From: Dipteris shenzhenensis
Lineage: Eukaryota; Polypodiophyta; Polypodiopsida; Gleicheniales
Reading direction: 5' to 3' (one strand)
Length of the DNA stretch: 64,000 nt
Assembly: GCA_047967505.1 (NCBI GenBank)
Contig: CM106538.1
In this document: in pieces, positions 33,301 through 45,125 of the stretch
Layout of the letters: the number at the start of each line of letters is the position of its first letter
Position numbering within the stretch: position 1 is the stretch's first letter
Translations under genes and position numbers: made by a program
The notes under the pieces: model-generated
What the model was told of the DNA's origin: nothing
The model's input: only the letters and a program-made list of their open reading frames with translations
Databases searched by the model: none

Positions 33301-35290
33301 ATGTACTAAAGGTGTCGTGAAAATCACTGTCTGAATCAACTACAAATAAAGGACTGTAGCAAGTGAAATCTGAACTATCGGTGAAGGTAGAAGTGCAATA
33401 TATAATCCGATCTGAATTACAAGGCTTGTGGCAAATGATGCCGAGAATAGCCGTAGAGCACAAAAAATGGAGTGATTTTCTTTTTTGGAGTGCCCTCAAA
33501 TTCTTCTTGGATCAAGAGATACGGCTGGATCTAGGTGGAGGGGCAAAAGGAGTGCAAATGTGCTCAATGACGATGTGGCAGTCAGGGGGTCACATGCAGT
33601 GACTATGCCTGTGAAGAGGTGTGCCAGTGGAGCACTGTATGATGATGTGGCAACAACTGGGTGAACATGCAGTGATTGTGTGTGCCTTGCAGGAGGTAAA
33701 TGTAGCTGACAGGGGGCTATCATGTGGCAGTGCTCAGGTGTCACTAATTGACTTAACCCAAGGTCATGTTGGCCCAACCATGGTTAGATTAACTAACCCA
33801 AGGTCAGGTTGACCTAACCAAAGTCAAGATGATCTAACCAGGGTTTGACTGGTCAATGCTGACATGGCACGGTGACATGGATGCTAACGTGGCTGGTGAT
33901 GTGGCACTGACAGTTGGACTACTGAGATGTGGCAGCTGAGTTGTCTCTAATGATGTGGTTGTGCTAACATGGCCTACTGAGGATCTCTGATGATGTGGCA
34001 AGGATAAGGTTGCCACGTGGAAACCAGACTGCCTGTGGCTTATCTTGCATGTGGCGGATTGTAGGAGACCGAAATCTGTAGAGATTCCGTCGAAATCAAA
34101 AGATTCTATCATCTTCACAAAGACATCCGCCGCTTGCCCGTCATGGCTACGTCAAGCTTTTCCCTTGCTGCTACTGAGGTCACCATTTGTCAGAGTTACA
34201 TGTAGGTGCAATTGTGTGCGAGTTGATGGAGTCGCTGGCAATAGGAGCTGTTGGCCCCTTTTGGAGCTGTTTGGAGCTGGTCGGAAGATGGTGTAGGAGG
34301 CGTTTTTTGACAGTCGCTCATAGGAGCCTTTTGCTTGAGGAGAAGCACTGCCTTGTACTAGGAGATGCAGGTCGGTGCAGGGCTAGTTGTTTGTGGTGCC
34401 CCTTTGTTGGAGAGCTTGGAGGTTACTTGTTGCTTGCGCCCTTTCGTGGAGATTGTGGAGCGGTTGCCGTTCGAAGCTGTACTCCTGTGGCTGTTGGGAG
34501 TTGATGCTTTTGGAGCCGTATGCACTGGTCGTCCGTCGAGGTCGTGCTTCTGGTGTTGCATTTGTTACCGCCCGTGGCTCTGGGAGCTTGTAGTGGACAA
34601 GGCGGCTAGTCGTTGTCGCTGTTGGATGCACTATGGTGAGTCACCAGTTCGTTGCTCGCGAGTCATCATGTGGGAGACGCTATTGACGGCTACTTACAGA
34701 TAAGGCCCGTGAGTAGGAGTAGATTGTAGGTTCATTGATGGCAGCTTTGGGGTTGCTAACTAAGCGTTTACATGCGCAGAGAGTTGCCAATGGAGTAGGT
34801 TTGTTGTAGCCGCCTTAGGAGCCGAGCTAAGAAACCGTTTTGCTCGTTGATGGAGGTGGTGAGGCTGCAAGAGTTTAGGAGCTCGTTGATGCCTTGAAAA
34901 AGCAAGCGCAGGAGTTGAAAAAACAAACTCTCAAAATACAATAGTAGAGAAAATCTCTGTGTGCATCAGGAAAGGAACTTCTTTGAGATCTATCTCAATG
35001 AACTAAGGAACACACAAAGGCCTCTCTCTCTCAAAGCATGAGCTCCTGGTTCTATCTATCTCTCACACTTCTCACAAAGAACTCCGCATGAAGTGAACAG
35101 AAACCCTCAAAAAGATGGAATGAGATTAACGGAAATCTCTCAAGGAAAATGGACGAAAATTTTCTTGAAATGAATGGAAATTTTCTATCATGGAAGCGAA
35201 CACTTGATCTCTCAATCAATCACACTCTCTCATATGGATCGCAATGCCTCGGTGGAAGGCAAGGGAGCTGTCATACCATGACAAAATATG
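33301..35290. other. Leader of the copia gag and possible LTR
   Basis: Upstream of the gag start on the minus strand. 33,560-34,030 is rich in a 'gatgtggca' word (six or more copies) and in ctaacccaaggtca repeats. 34,100-34,800 is unusually G/C/T-rich. 34,930-35,283 looks LTR-like on the minus strand, starting TGTCATGGTATGACAG at 35,283. No primer binding site was found, so the LTR call is tentative. Plus-strand ORFs in 34,187-34,703 show no recognisable family. Confidence 0.3.
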
Positions 35291-35454
35291 AAGAGGGGAG
35301 AGGAGAAGAGTGGAGATGAGGAGCGAGGGCACATCTAGGGAGCACACCACAAATGACTAAATGTACACTAGATTTCGTTAAAAATGTAGAATATATACAA
35401 GCCCATATACTCTATATGTGTTAGTGCTATGCACATGTAATCACATGATGTTGA

Positions 35455-37240
35455 TCTTGGTCTCTCAACACATCATGGCTTCTAGCCACTGGTTGTTGCA
35501 TGAGCGTGTTTTCTGTTGATGGGTAGTTATTTAGAATGTTTGCTAAAATATTTCCTATGAATTTGGATTTCTACAATCATGGGCTTAAAATTTACACCAT
35601 CAATTGTTGATTCAAACCTTTGGGGTAAACTTGATGAAAAGAGACACCAACAAACTAATACTCTCAAAGTCATCAAAATGGTGAGAGTGAAGCCCATGTT
35701 GTTACACTTTTCAAGATTATCGCTTTCATCCTCTTGATCACTCATAAAATGATCAGACTTTATAATAAACTTAAGGCATAGAGTCATTCCAATTTCTTGC
35801 CATGGGCTCACATATTAGGGAATTTAAAGATGAACATATTTTGAATCCAATTCAAAAATGTAAGGTAAGGGTAAGAAGTTCCTATGCTTTAAAAATTTGT
35901 GAAGAGGAAGCACATGCATCTTAGTGACACCAATGTATATATTGCTTAATATTTGGTAGTGTAGTGCCTAATTTGAATCAAGACTGAATCTTAACCAACA
36001 TGATTTGAGGTAGGGCCGATGATTATACATTCCATTTTTTTAATAATCATATAAGCTTAGACTTTCAATGTTTCACATTTGACCTATGCCTTATTCGTAG
36101 GACTATCCCTGACATTGAAGTGGAGTGTGAAGGATGAATATTGGCATATGAGCTTATTCAATTTTAGTATTTACATGTTTCTTTTAACCTGTAGATTATT
36201 GCCAATATTAATGTGATAACCTTGATACCTTAGGGTGAATTTGGCTCGAACACATGTTGCAGACATCATGTCCCATGTTGATGATTGCTTTGGTTTATGT
36301 TCAATTATTGATTAGGTATTTGATGATTCACTTCTATAAAAGCGTATGTCATCAAAATACAAGTCATTGTGTGGTCCCATTTTCAATTGTTAGAGTTTGA
36401 GCTAGCATGGAAACCAAAACCAATCAAAGGTTCTATAGGCAATGGCATTGCCAGAATGCCCCACTAATGGTTAGCTTGAGGCTGTGGCCATTTAGATGCA
36501 CCAAAGCCTTTAAGGAAAGAAATACATAATTTCAACAATTGTAAGACTATTGTGGTATGAGTGCAAATTGTATAAGGCTATAAACTAGATAACTTAGGAT
36601 ATTAAACTTGCTTTTGTTGTTGATGATCTTAGGAAATTATTGTACACGTTTGAAGTACAACATAGCATGGTAGCAAGAAGTGTTGCAAAGACATATTTCA
36701 ATGGAACCTAGACATGGGGACAAGTAGATTTCTATTTCCAAGACAATGGAGAATGTACACCTCTTTGCGGAGAATTTATTGAAGAAGTTTGTAGTGGGCT
36801 TAGGCAACAAAGAATTTCTTGTTCTTTAATGATTAAGAGTAGTGGAGGGATAATTTTGCCTCAAATTGGTTAAGAGTGGTTATTCAAAAAGTAAGAGTAG
36901 CAGAGGGATAATTGTGTCTCAAATCGAGTAAGAATAGTGATTTAATAAGTAAGAGTGGTGGAGGGAGAATTATCCCTCACACTAGTATACCAACCAGTAT
37001 TTTGCAAAATTATATTTCACATCCTTCTATATATATTCCCTTCTCAGTGAGGTACCATATGGCACTTAAAGGATAGTGCCGAATCTCCAAAGTTTGAAGT
37101 GTGATTCCATCTCCAAAGAGGACCACATGCAATATGCATGCATGCGTGCAGACTACACATGTTTGAAATTCTATCTTTTTCAAAAAACTTTTCAAATCTG
37201 ATAATTTGTTAAAAGAAACACACACACACACACACACTCA
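35455..37240. repeat. Segmental duplicate X, copy 2
   Basis: Direct repeat of 27,836-29,680. Shared text includes tcaaaatggtgagagtgaagcccatg, gttacacttttcaagattatc and aaccaacatgatttgaggta. It ends in R2 and a CA run (37,218-37,240) that is interrupted by a MITE at 37,241. No gene recognised. Confidence 0.85.
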
Positions 37241-37498
37241 CTCAGGAGGTTCACCTCCTAGTATTTTAGTGTACCACGTGCATTCAAAAGGAGGGGTATT
37301 TTAATTTTGCTTTTGAAAAAAATTTAACAAGTTTACAATAACAAGAGGGGGGTTTTAATTCAACATTATAAAAAAAATCCATTAGTTTATAAGTAAAGAG
37401 GGGTAGTTTTATTAGGGAAAAAATGTAGTTGAGGGGTTTTTTAAATAACCTTTGAATGCACATGATTACTAGAATTTCTTAGTGCTGCACCCCCCGAG
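37241..37498. mobile_element. hAT-like MITE, diverged sibling, 258 bp
   Basis: The left end is CTCAGGAGGTTCACC at 37,241. The right end, reverse complemented, is CTCGGGGGGTGCAGC, finishing at 37,498. The flanking 8-mers cacactca and cacacaca (7 of 8 identical) come from the CA array it entered. The interior resembles the other two copies in layout (ggggt...tttta, aataacctttgaatgcacatgat). The same array at 29,676-29,797 has no insertion. Confidence 0.8.
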
Positions 37499-37740
37499 CA
37501 CACACACACACACACATGTATAATATATATGACATGTATACACAACACATGCAATGCTACAAAAGTATTTTCCCCAACTAAAAGGAATGGTAAGGCTTAT
37601 TCAAGATCGAATTCCAATTAAAACATTAAAATATTGAGATCTACAAACAATTAAAGAAAAGATAGGAACCCACCCTTGAGACTTGATAGAGTTAGGCCAA
37701 TAGTGGTACATTGCCTATGTTGGTAGTGGTTATAAACTTA
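37499..37740 (-). repeat. LRR 3' flank, short inverted copy cut by a CACTA end
   Basis: Remainder of the CA array, then aactaaaaggaatggtaaggctta and further text matching 30,520-30,685. It stops at ataaactta, immediately before the CACTA-1 terminus at 37,741. Confidence 0.8.
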
Positions 37741-38843
37741 CACAACAAGACAAAGTGCCCACAGACGTGCACACAGACACGTTTACAGAACTTTAAAAAG
37801 AACTTACGGGCGCATCTATTTGTGCATCTATTTGCACATCTAGAGACCCGCGTCTAACAGCGCATCTATATAGCAGACAGACGCGCGTATAGATGCACAT
37901 CTAGATGCCTAAATAGATGCTCTGCTATAAAAATTAAAAACCAGACAGACGCATCATTAAATGCGTGTATAGACGCATTTATAAACGGTCTTATAGATGC
38001 TTTTATAGATGCACAAATAGATGCTCCCTGAATAGACAGACCCGTATATAGATGCGTTTATAGACGCACTAATAGACATGCTACATAATATTTTTTTTTT
38101 AATTTACATAATGCTGTGTATGTTGTGTATGCTATATAGTTACAGGAATCCCATTTCCACATTGTGTAATTCAATTCTTATAGCCAACCGCATTTTAATT
38201 ACAATTCCAAATAAAACATTATAACTCCAAAATGCAATAAAATTGAAAGCTCAAAAAGTGCTTGTATGTACATATAGCATGAAGCTAAGCCACGTCATGT
38301 GGCTTCAAGTACAAAAAATAAGAAGAGTGTATATACAAGAGGCACAAAGCCAAGCCAGTGACTTTAAGTACAAAAAAGAGTAGCTATCACTACTTCTATG
38401 ACGAATCTAGGTTCTCCATTTCCTTGCTCCCTTCCACGCTCCCTTTTGTGCTCCCTTCTCCACCTCCTTCCTCGTCTTCTTCCTCATCTTCTTGTGCAGG
38501 GACCTGTAAACAAGGGACAACATATCTCAATGTATGAAAAATCAAATCTTTACTTATAATATTGACATTATTTAATTACTTTCAAATACATCGGGGGCCG
38601 CTCCAGTAGCCCGGATATACTGCTCCTCAGTAATCAACCCATCATGATAGAGGTGCTTCCATGTATCTCCTCTGCGATGGTGGCGGTGGTAGGCTGTCTC
38701 GACAGGAGTAGAGTATCTGCCCACGATCTCAAGCTGCAAGACGACACAATTTGCGGAGGGGATAGTACAAAGAAACAACCTCCTAATAAACTACATAAGC
38801 AATATAATTTGAGATCGATACTTACAAATTGGGCCTCCCATGA
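37741..38843. mobile_element. CACTA family-1 fragment, one end only
   Basis: The terminus CACAACAAGACAAAG starts at 37,741. About 330 bp of subterminal repeats (agacgcg/gcgcatcta type) follow, then the 3' part of the TNPA-like gene in the opposite orientation to the outer copy. It breaks at about 38,843 (gcctcccatgatt), in the sequence that ends exon 1 elsewhere. Confidence 0.85.
38400..38778 (-). pseudogene. CACTA TNPA-like gene, 3' exons, third copy
   Basis: The exon at 38,778-38,572 encodes LEIVGRYSTPVETAYHRHHR, a DGLITEEQYIRATGAA block and the adjoining FESN. After an intron the acidic tail QEDEEEDEEGGGEGSTKGS ends at the stop near 38,400. It is more similar to the inner than to the outer copy in the tail. 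The 5' exon is missing. Confidence 0.75.
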
Positions 38844-39394
38844 TTATATGATTGTCCTGAACCAATGTGGTTGAACAGACATTAGTTATTGACCAGCCTA
38901 TTGGTTGAAATTATTGTGTTTCTTAGTACTTAAATTTGTTAAATTTAATTTCCTGCTATTTAGGTCATACACCAATGTTAAATTGTGGAATTCAGAAATG
39001 AAAAGCAATATATTGTTATTTTCTAATGGTGAAATTCATAAATGAAAAGCAATGTACTTGTTATTGTCTAATATGTGAAGTTAAGACCACTAGGCTAAAC
39101 CATCCCGGTGGTTGAAACTGTGACAATCTCCTAAACCATCCCGGTGGTTGAAATTGTGACTGTCCTAAACGTGTCCTAAACTAGCCCAGTGATTGAAAAT
39201 GTGATTGTCCTAAACCAGCACGATGGTTGAAAATTGTTTTGCTTCATTGTAAACTTTAATTAGACTGTGACCTGGAATGTTTGTTGTTGCAAAACACACA
39301 TAGACTTTGACTTGGACCGACAAGCTATGAATGACTTGAGATATGGTCATGTTGGAGCATTGGTCCATGGCAATCGATGCCCATGCCTCCCCAA
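38844..39394. other. Unassigned segment with ~36-bp tandem repeats
   Basis: Four units of ctaaacca(t/g)c(c/a)cggtggttgaaa-tgtga start at about 39,095, 39,131, 39,176 and 39,210. No gene recognised. It leads into the copia-1 protease remnant. Confidence 0.5.
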
Positions 39395-39851
39395 TTAATG
39401 CACAATGCATCATCTCACATGACAAATCATCAGGAATGGTTCACAGAGTTGAAACCATTATAAGGTCAAAACAAGATCATCTACACAGCAGCAGATAATA
39501 CACTGAATCGAGGTCAAGGGACATGCATTATCCCTATGAACAATTTCACTAGTACAAAAGGATTGGTGAAAGATGTACTCTACATTCCGAAGCTCAACAA
39601 GAACCTTTTGTCAGTAGGTCAAATGACAGAACACAACTATCGAGTCACCTTCGACGGAGATGAATGCACTGTCAGAGACAAATCCAGAAGATTTAGCTAC
39701 TAGGAAAAGGTGTTAAGGAGGGACGCTTGTACAGAATGCTAGCTATAGTACCAGATTTGCATGCATGTTAGCTCAACTGTAACAGATGCCACTATCTACA
39801 AAATGGCACAAGAGATATGGTCATGTCAATTTCAAGAGCTTGCTAGATCTC
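39395..39851 (+). pseudogene. Copia-1, left part: protease end and GAG-pre-integrase
   Basis: Reads ASSHMTNHQEWFTELKPL just after the place of the protease DSGA motif, which here reads MHNA (catalytic Asp lost). VLYIPKLNKNLLSVGQMTEH follows, and the GAG-pre-integrase HVNFKSLLDL ends at 39,851. Stops at about 39,455 and 39,700. The same element resumes in frame at 60,342 beyond the gypsy-2 insertion. Confidence 0.85.
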
Positions 39852-40234
39852 TGTTAACCCTGTGGCAACAAGGCCCAGAAGTCTAGTCTAGGACAACAAC
39901 TATGAGAGCATTGTGTGTGGAGGAGAGGCGAAGCTCCGGTTGTGATATCTTGAGCTTGAAAGATAGTATGATAAATCTGATAGCCAAAATCCTCTCTAGA
40001 AAAGATCCAATCATACTTGCAAAATTAGAATCTAGAGAGAGAGAAACTAAATCTAGAGAGAGAAATACTAAAAGCCTATACTTTCAGAGGTCCCTCCACT
40101 TTGTGTAGAGACCCAAAAGGTCCCCCTTAAAAGTGGAGAGACCAACATGTATAAATATCTCTCAATGGAATGAAGCTCCCACTCTTTGGGATTTAGTGTT
40201 CAAGCTCACTATTGTGTTCATGCGATTGATTTCC
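39852..40234 (+). repeat. Gypsy-2 5' LTR, first part
   Basis: Collinear with 59,011-59,415 of the 3' LTR (TGTTAACCC...ggcaacaagg, gacaacaactatgagagcattg, gattgatttcc), with short indels. A core promoter motif tataaata lies at 40,150-40,157. The rest of this LTR is at 47,830-48,395. Confidence 0.85.
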
Positions 40235-41067
40235 TCGAATTTTTTGAGTACATTTTTTTATATTTTAAAACTCTTATGGACGTCCAAAATGCAAAAAACA
40301 CGTTTTTAATAACCGGTCAATGGACATTGGTTGACTGGCTAAATGCCGCTTGGTGTATACAACACAGTGCGGTATTTGACTGAATATATTACACGGTGTA
40401 ATAAAACACCACACGGTGAAAGAAACACCTATTGGTAAACCCCTACACCAATTGGTATCAAATGCAATGATCGGTGAATCCCTACACCGAGCTGTGTATT
40501 AGGATTACACTAGCCGGTGTAGTCCATTGGGACACATGGTGCAGATGCATTGGCTAAAAAACATCGACCGGTGTGGCGACATACTGACTGGTATGTTGAG
40601 TTGGGTCTATAAAAGGCGAGCTTCGCAACATTTGTTTTCACCCTTGACCAGAATTCATCACTATCTTTTGATATTTCCCACATTTCGACTGTATTCGACT
40701 ACTTTCCCCCTTCTCCTTCAGGCTTTTGGTGAGCTTCTAGCCTTGCTTTTATTTTTAGTTAGGGCCGGGTGAAATGTTTTTGAGGTAAACCCCCCTTTTG
40801 GTAGTTGATATTAGGAGCACTTAATCTATTTTAGTTTTATCCTTTATTTTGGTGTGGTGACTTTCTCGTATGATATAATATTGTTATAGTTAAGATATGA
40901 CACTTTGTGGCTATTATGTGTAGAATATAAAGATGTTTATTTATGAAATGTGACTTATAATGCAACCTGCTAGGCTAACCACTCTTGTTAATTGATAAAT
41001 TAATCTTGTGAAAATGACTTTTAAACAAATTTTTGTCACTCTTAATGGTTTAATATACTTATAAACA
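40235..41067. promoter_or_regulatory. Promoter-like region with a cluster of CGGTGT words and a TATA box
   Basis: Between about 40,393 and 40,600 there are about eight imperfect (c/t)ggtgta or tacacc words in both orientations. A tataaaag box lies at 40,608-40,615. Pyrimidine-rich sequence follows downstream. No coding gene recognised after it. It could be an LTR or the promoter of an unrecognised element; the function is inference. Confidence 0.35.
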
Positions 41068-42190
41068 CACTATAAGACATGGGCCTCTTTCTGACACCCA
41101 TACCGACGCTAAATATGATGAATTTTTTTTTAACGAGTGGAAAGTGTCAGAAAATCTATCACAATGGACGTAGCAAAGAAAGCATCGGTATGGGTGTCGG
41201 TGTCACGTTCGGTAAAATATATCCAACAATGTCAGTATGGGCATTGGTGTAAGCATCTATATATACCAACACTGTAGTGTGGGTATAAGCGTCAGTATAT
41301 ACCAACGTTTTTATGGAAGCTAAATAAAAACTATGTGGGGCAGGATGTTTCAGTCCCATCGTGCCCCACATAAATTTTTTTCCATTAAAATCACAATGAA
41401 ATGCGATGATGCGATACAAATGCGAAGCTGTACATTACAATTTTGCAATGAAAGTCTACAAAGTAATGTCAACATGGTACAAAATGGCAAATCCACTGAA
41501 GTAATACGCTAATGCGTTACAAAATAGCAAAAGTACCGAACTCCAAAATGGCAAATCTACCGAGGCACGCAATCTACTACAAAATGGCAGTAGTGCCAAA
41601 ATATTGAACCTAGTAAATATTGTTCTATCCTACTCCTTGTCCTGCTCGTCCTTCTCACTCTCCTAGCCCTTGGTTTCTAGTCTACGTGCAGCCTCCTCTC
41701 CCTCGGTCTCTCTGTGTGTGCCATGCCCGATCCCTCGCCCTCCTTTACTGTGTACCGAGCAGTTTCTTCCTCAGATCCCGTTTCTCCATCTAGATCTCCA
41801 AATGGGTCAGACATGCCTCCTTGAGAATAAAACAAGTTAGAAAAACTAAGAGCATTGATTGTAAGCCAATGGTGATAGTCAAATGATAACGAAGAGGAAT
41901 AGGGTATACTCACATGATGTGCCGCCACCCTTTCCCAATCGATGTGGAGTCCTTCTCTCTCCTTCTCCTTAAACCATGCCCTGACTCCAATCATGAAGGC
42001 CCTTCTGTACTCCTCATTGTCTAGAGGGCTTCCAATTGTCGATTCCTATGGATCCAAATTGAATTAGTTATATATAAATGACAAGACATTTGAAACTCAA
42101 ATTCAATTTACTAAAACTATGAAAAGAGATCAACGTTCGCTTAGATGTAGCCAATCGTGGAACTATTTTTGGGGCCATGATGCGATGCGC
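41068..42190. mobile_element. CACTA family-2 fragment with left terminus
   Basis: Terminus CACTATAAGACATGGGCC at 41,068, preceded by aca. Subterminal words (ggtgtcggt, ggtataagcgtcagtatatacc) run to about 41,320. A minus-strand gene follows at 41,994-41,677 with GVRAWFKEKEREGL, IDWERVAAHHVS and an acidic Glu-rich tail. The right end is not found. Confidence 0.7.
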
Positions 42191-42249
42191 TCCTGAGTGA
42201 ATATTTGAATTTTGCATGGACCCGTGCTCTCGTCGGAAATTTTCTCAAT

Positions 42250-42760
42250 GTCATAAAGGCACACTGGAGTAATAATGAGACACAATCTATTAGTTTAGAA
42301 CACCGCATAGCTCAACACACATCATCTCTACATTACTTTGCATTGAGCAGTCTTTGGCCTACACCACCTGATCACTTATCATCGCATAGCCTTTTGTTGC
42401 AGCTTTGCCACCTGTCACTAGGCACTCACCCATGTAGATCATTAAAATTGAAGGTTGGCTTGGATAGACCACTACGTTGGTTATTGGTGTAATAGTTAGA
42501 TGCAATCTATCATTCTAAACACCACCAGTCATCATGAAGCCTTTTGCCGTATCTTCGCCCGTAGCCCATGCAACTCATAGGTTGGCTTAGACAAACCATC
42601 GCGCTAGTTTTTGGTGTAATAATGAGATGCAATCTATCATTCTAAGCATTGTATCAATGTAGTTTGACGACCTATCATCGCCCAGAATTCAAGGTTGTCT
42701 TGGAGAGACCACCACACTGGTTCTTGGATTTATAGCTCCATTACCTATTTTTACATATTA
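42250..42760. repeat. Diverged tandem repeats (~130-200 bp units)
   Basis: The phrase ggtgtaata(a/g)t(g/t)agatgcaatctatcattctaa occurs near 42,487 and 42,612, with a weaker copy at 42,265. ggttg(g/t)cttgga(t/g)agaccac recurs near 42,453 and 42,690. No gene recognised. Confidence 0.55.
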
Positions 42761-42853
42761 CAAGAGGAGGTCTATGACGAACAGTGTGCTAGCAAATAGA
42801 AGGAGCTCTATGAAAGCCACTGCATTGGTCCTTTGATTTATAAATTTGTGTAA

Positions 42854-43072
42854 CAAGGAAAATGCATTATGTTGTGCAACCAAGCAAAGTGCAATTGATG
42901 ATATGGCCCTTGAGGGGTCCCCTCTAGGGGCAAGGGCCATATCGACATGCCATTTCTCTCTAGTGGCATCCTGGATAATGTATAATGCACATCGATCCTT
43001 GACCCTAGAGGGGACCGCTCAAGGTCCATATTGTTAATTGCATTTTCAAAAAGCTTAATTGCATTTTTCTAG
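42854..43072. mobile_element. Foldback element, ~220 bp
   Basis: Long inverted arms. The left arm gcaattgatgatatggccc...gaggggtcccctctaggg (about 42,890-42,930) pairs with the reverse complement of 43,001-43,045 (gcaattaacaatatggacc...). Weaker pairing extends outward through aaaatgcatt/aatgcatttt. No ORF. No clear target duplication. Confidence 0.6.
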
Positions 43073-43369
43073 ATGTATCTCCATGCAACCACAATGGTGG
43101 GGTCGTTGGAGGTATTTTAGCACTATTTTGGTCATAAACCAAGGAAATTGTAGTCCTTCTTTCCTAGTATTTTAGTCCTTATTGCATTAAATATAAATAA
43201 GGGCAAAAGTACAATTTATCGAGTGAAAATTGAGCAAAAGAGATTACAATGTACATCTACATCCAATAACAGGTTATATAAAAATTATCAACTTATACCA
43301 GGCAAAATTTGAACAAAGGATTTTACATTTATAAAAACTCGGCAATTTCTTAGAGCCTTAAAGGCCCTG

Positions 43370-45015
43370 AAGAGCAGAGAAATGGTGGTGCATCTTCTTC
43401 AGGAGGAACTTCAAAAGAAACTGTCTTCTACTCAAATGCTAGAAGAGGTAGAGGCAGAGGTAGGGGAGGCCGATCTGGAGGCTGTGGTAGAAATCAAAAT
43501 ATGCAGCAAACTCAAGAAAACCAGTCCTATGGAGGAGGACGTGGTCACTCTAGAGGCAGGGGGAGCCAAAGAGGTCGTGGTGGATGGCAGAGAGGCCAAA
43601 ATGCAAACAGCAATGTTGAATGCTACTATTGTGGTAAAATGGGTGATATGGCTAAAGACTGCTACAAAAAGCAGAATGACATTATGAATGGAAAATTGCA
43701 GCAAGGCAATTATGCATCCTCTAGTAGACACAGTGATGACAAAAATGAGCATTTGTTTATGGTGCAGCACATGACCAATTCCATGACAAGTGTAGAAGAA
43801 AGAAATGATGTGTGGTATGTTGACTCAGGTGCATCAAACCACATGACAGGTCATGCAGAATGGATGCAAGATGCAAGGAAAATGGAAAAACTAGGATTTA
43901 TGGAGACTGGTGATGATACTGCACATCCTATTGTGCAGATTGGTAAAATTCCTTTGTCTATGTAGGATGGAAAAAAGAAATACCTATTCGATGTATTTCA
44001 TGTCCCGAATATCACCAAGAACCTAATTTCTGTTGGTCAAATGGTTGAGCAAGGCTTGCAGGTTAGATTTAATCCTCATGGATGCTTTGTTGAGGATATG
44101 AAAATAACGGTCGCTTGATAGCAAAAGGAAAGAAGAAGGGCAGGATGTTTACGTTGGATGCGGACATGCCTGAATTGAGTGTAGCAATGTTTGCACATGG
44201 GACCGGTGTAGTTGCAGATATTAATATCTGGCATAAACGCATTGGTCATGTTAATGTATAGCGACTTAAATCAATGCAGGCCCAAAATATTGTTGCAGGA
44301 TTGCCTAAATTCAAGGTTGCAAAAATGCATAATGTATGTGAAGCCTGTCAATTTGGAAAACAGGCAAGGAAACCATTTCCTAGACATGTTCAAGAGAGTA
44401 AGAAGCCATTGAAATTAATCCACTCTGATGTGTGGACTACTAAAGCTGCATCTATTGGAGGCTGTCATTATTTTGTCACTTTTATTGATGACTATAGCAA
44501 AAAAGTTTGGGTGTACTTTATGAAAAAGAAAAGTGAAGTGTTTGGGAATTTCAAAGCTTTTCAAGCTATGGTTGAAAAAGAAACAGGCCTGCAAATAAAA
44601 TGCCTAAGGTCAGATGGAGGGGGAGAGTACCTCTCAAATGAGTTTGCAAGGTTCCTGCAGGAGCATGGCATAAAGTATTCATGCAGTCATACCCCACAGC
44701 AAAATGGACTTGCAGAAAGGAAAAACAGGCATATTGGAGAGGTATCTCAGGCCATGCTAAATGAAAAAGACCTACCAGATTATTATTGGGCTGAAGCAGT
44801 TGCTACAGCAGTTTACATAATGAACAGGACTCCCACTGCAGCAATACATGGCATGACGCTAGAGGAGATGTATACTGGTAGGAAACTAGATATTTCTCAT
44901 TTGAAAATTTTTGGTTGCATTGCCTATGTTCATGTTCCAGATGAGTTGAGGTCCAAGTTGGATCCAAAAGCTGAGAAGTGCATCTTTATTGGTTATTCTC
45001 TGCAGCAGAATGGGT
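43370..45015 (+). pseudogene. Ty1/copia-2 fragment: gag C-terminus, protease, integrase
   Basis: An Arg/Gly-rich stretch (43,420-43,610) is followed by one zinc knuckle CYYCGKMGDMAKDC, with Asp where the conserved His should be. The protease is VWYVDSGASNHMTG at 43,810. GAG-pre-integrase contains LISVGQMVEQ. The integrase (44,274-45,023) has HSDVW, FIDDYSKKVWVYF, RSDGGGEY, TPQQNGLAERKNR and YWAEAV, with all three catalytic acidic residues. A stop at 43,965 and a shift near 44,100 break the frame. The element is cut at about 45,015 before RT, where DUF7869-type sequence begins. No LTR was identified. Confidence 0.9.
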
Positions 45016-45125
45016 ATAGCTAGGTGTGGTAATTGAAAAGTATCATAGTGATGTATCAGGCATCGATACCATCCACTTAATAAAATGGCCCATTGCACAA
45101 ATAACCTTTTTAGATGGAACTTCAT

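Noticed and set aside
34187-34703. Overlapping GC-richer ORFs with Cys/Leu/Val-rich translations.
   Set aside because: Several overlapping frames are open on both strands, with no motif. They lie in the probable leader of a copia element.
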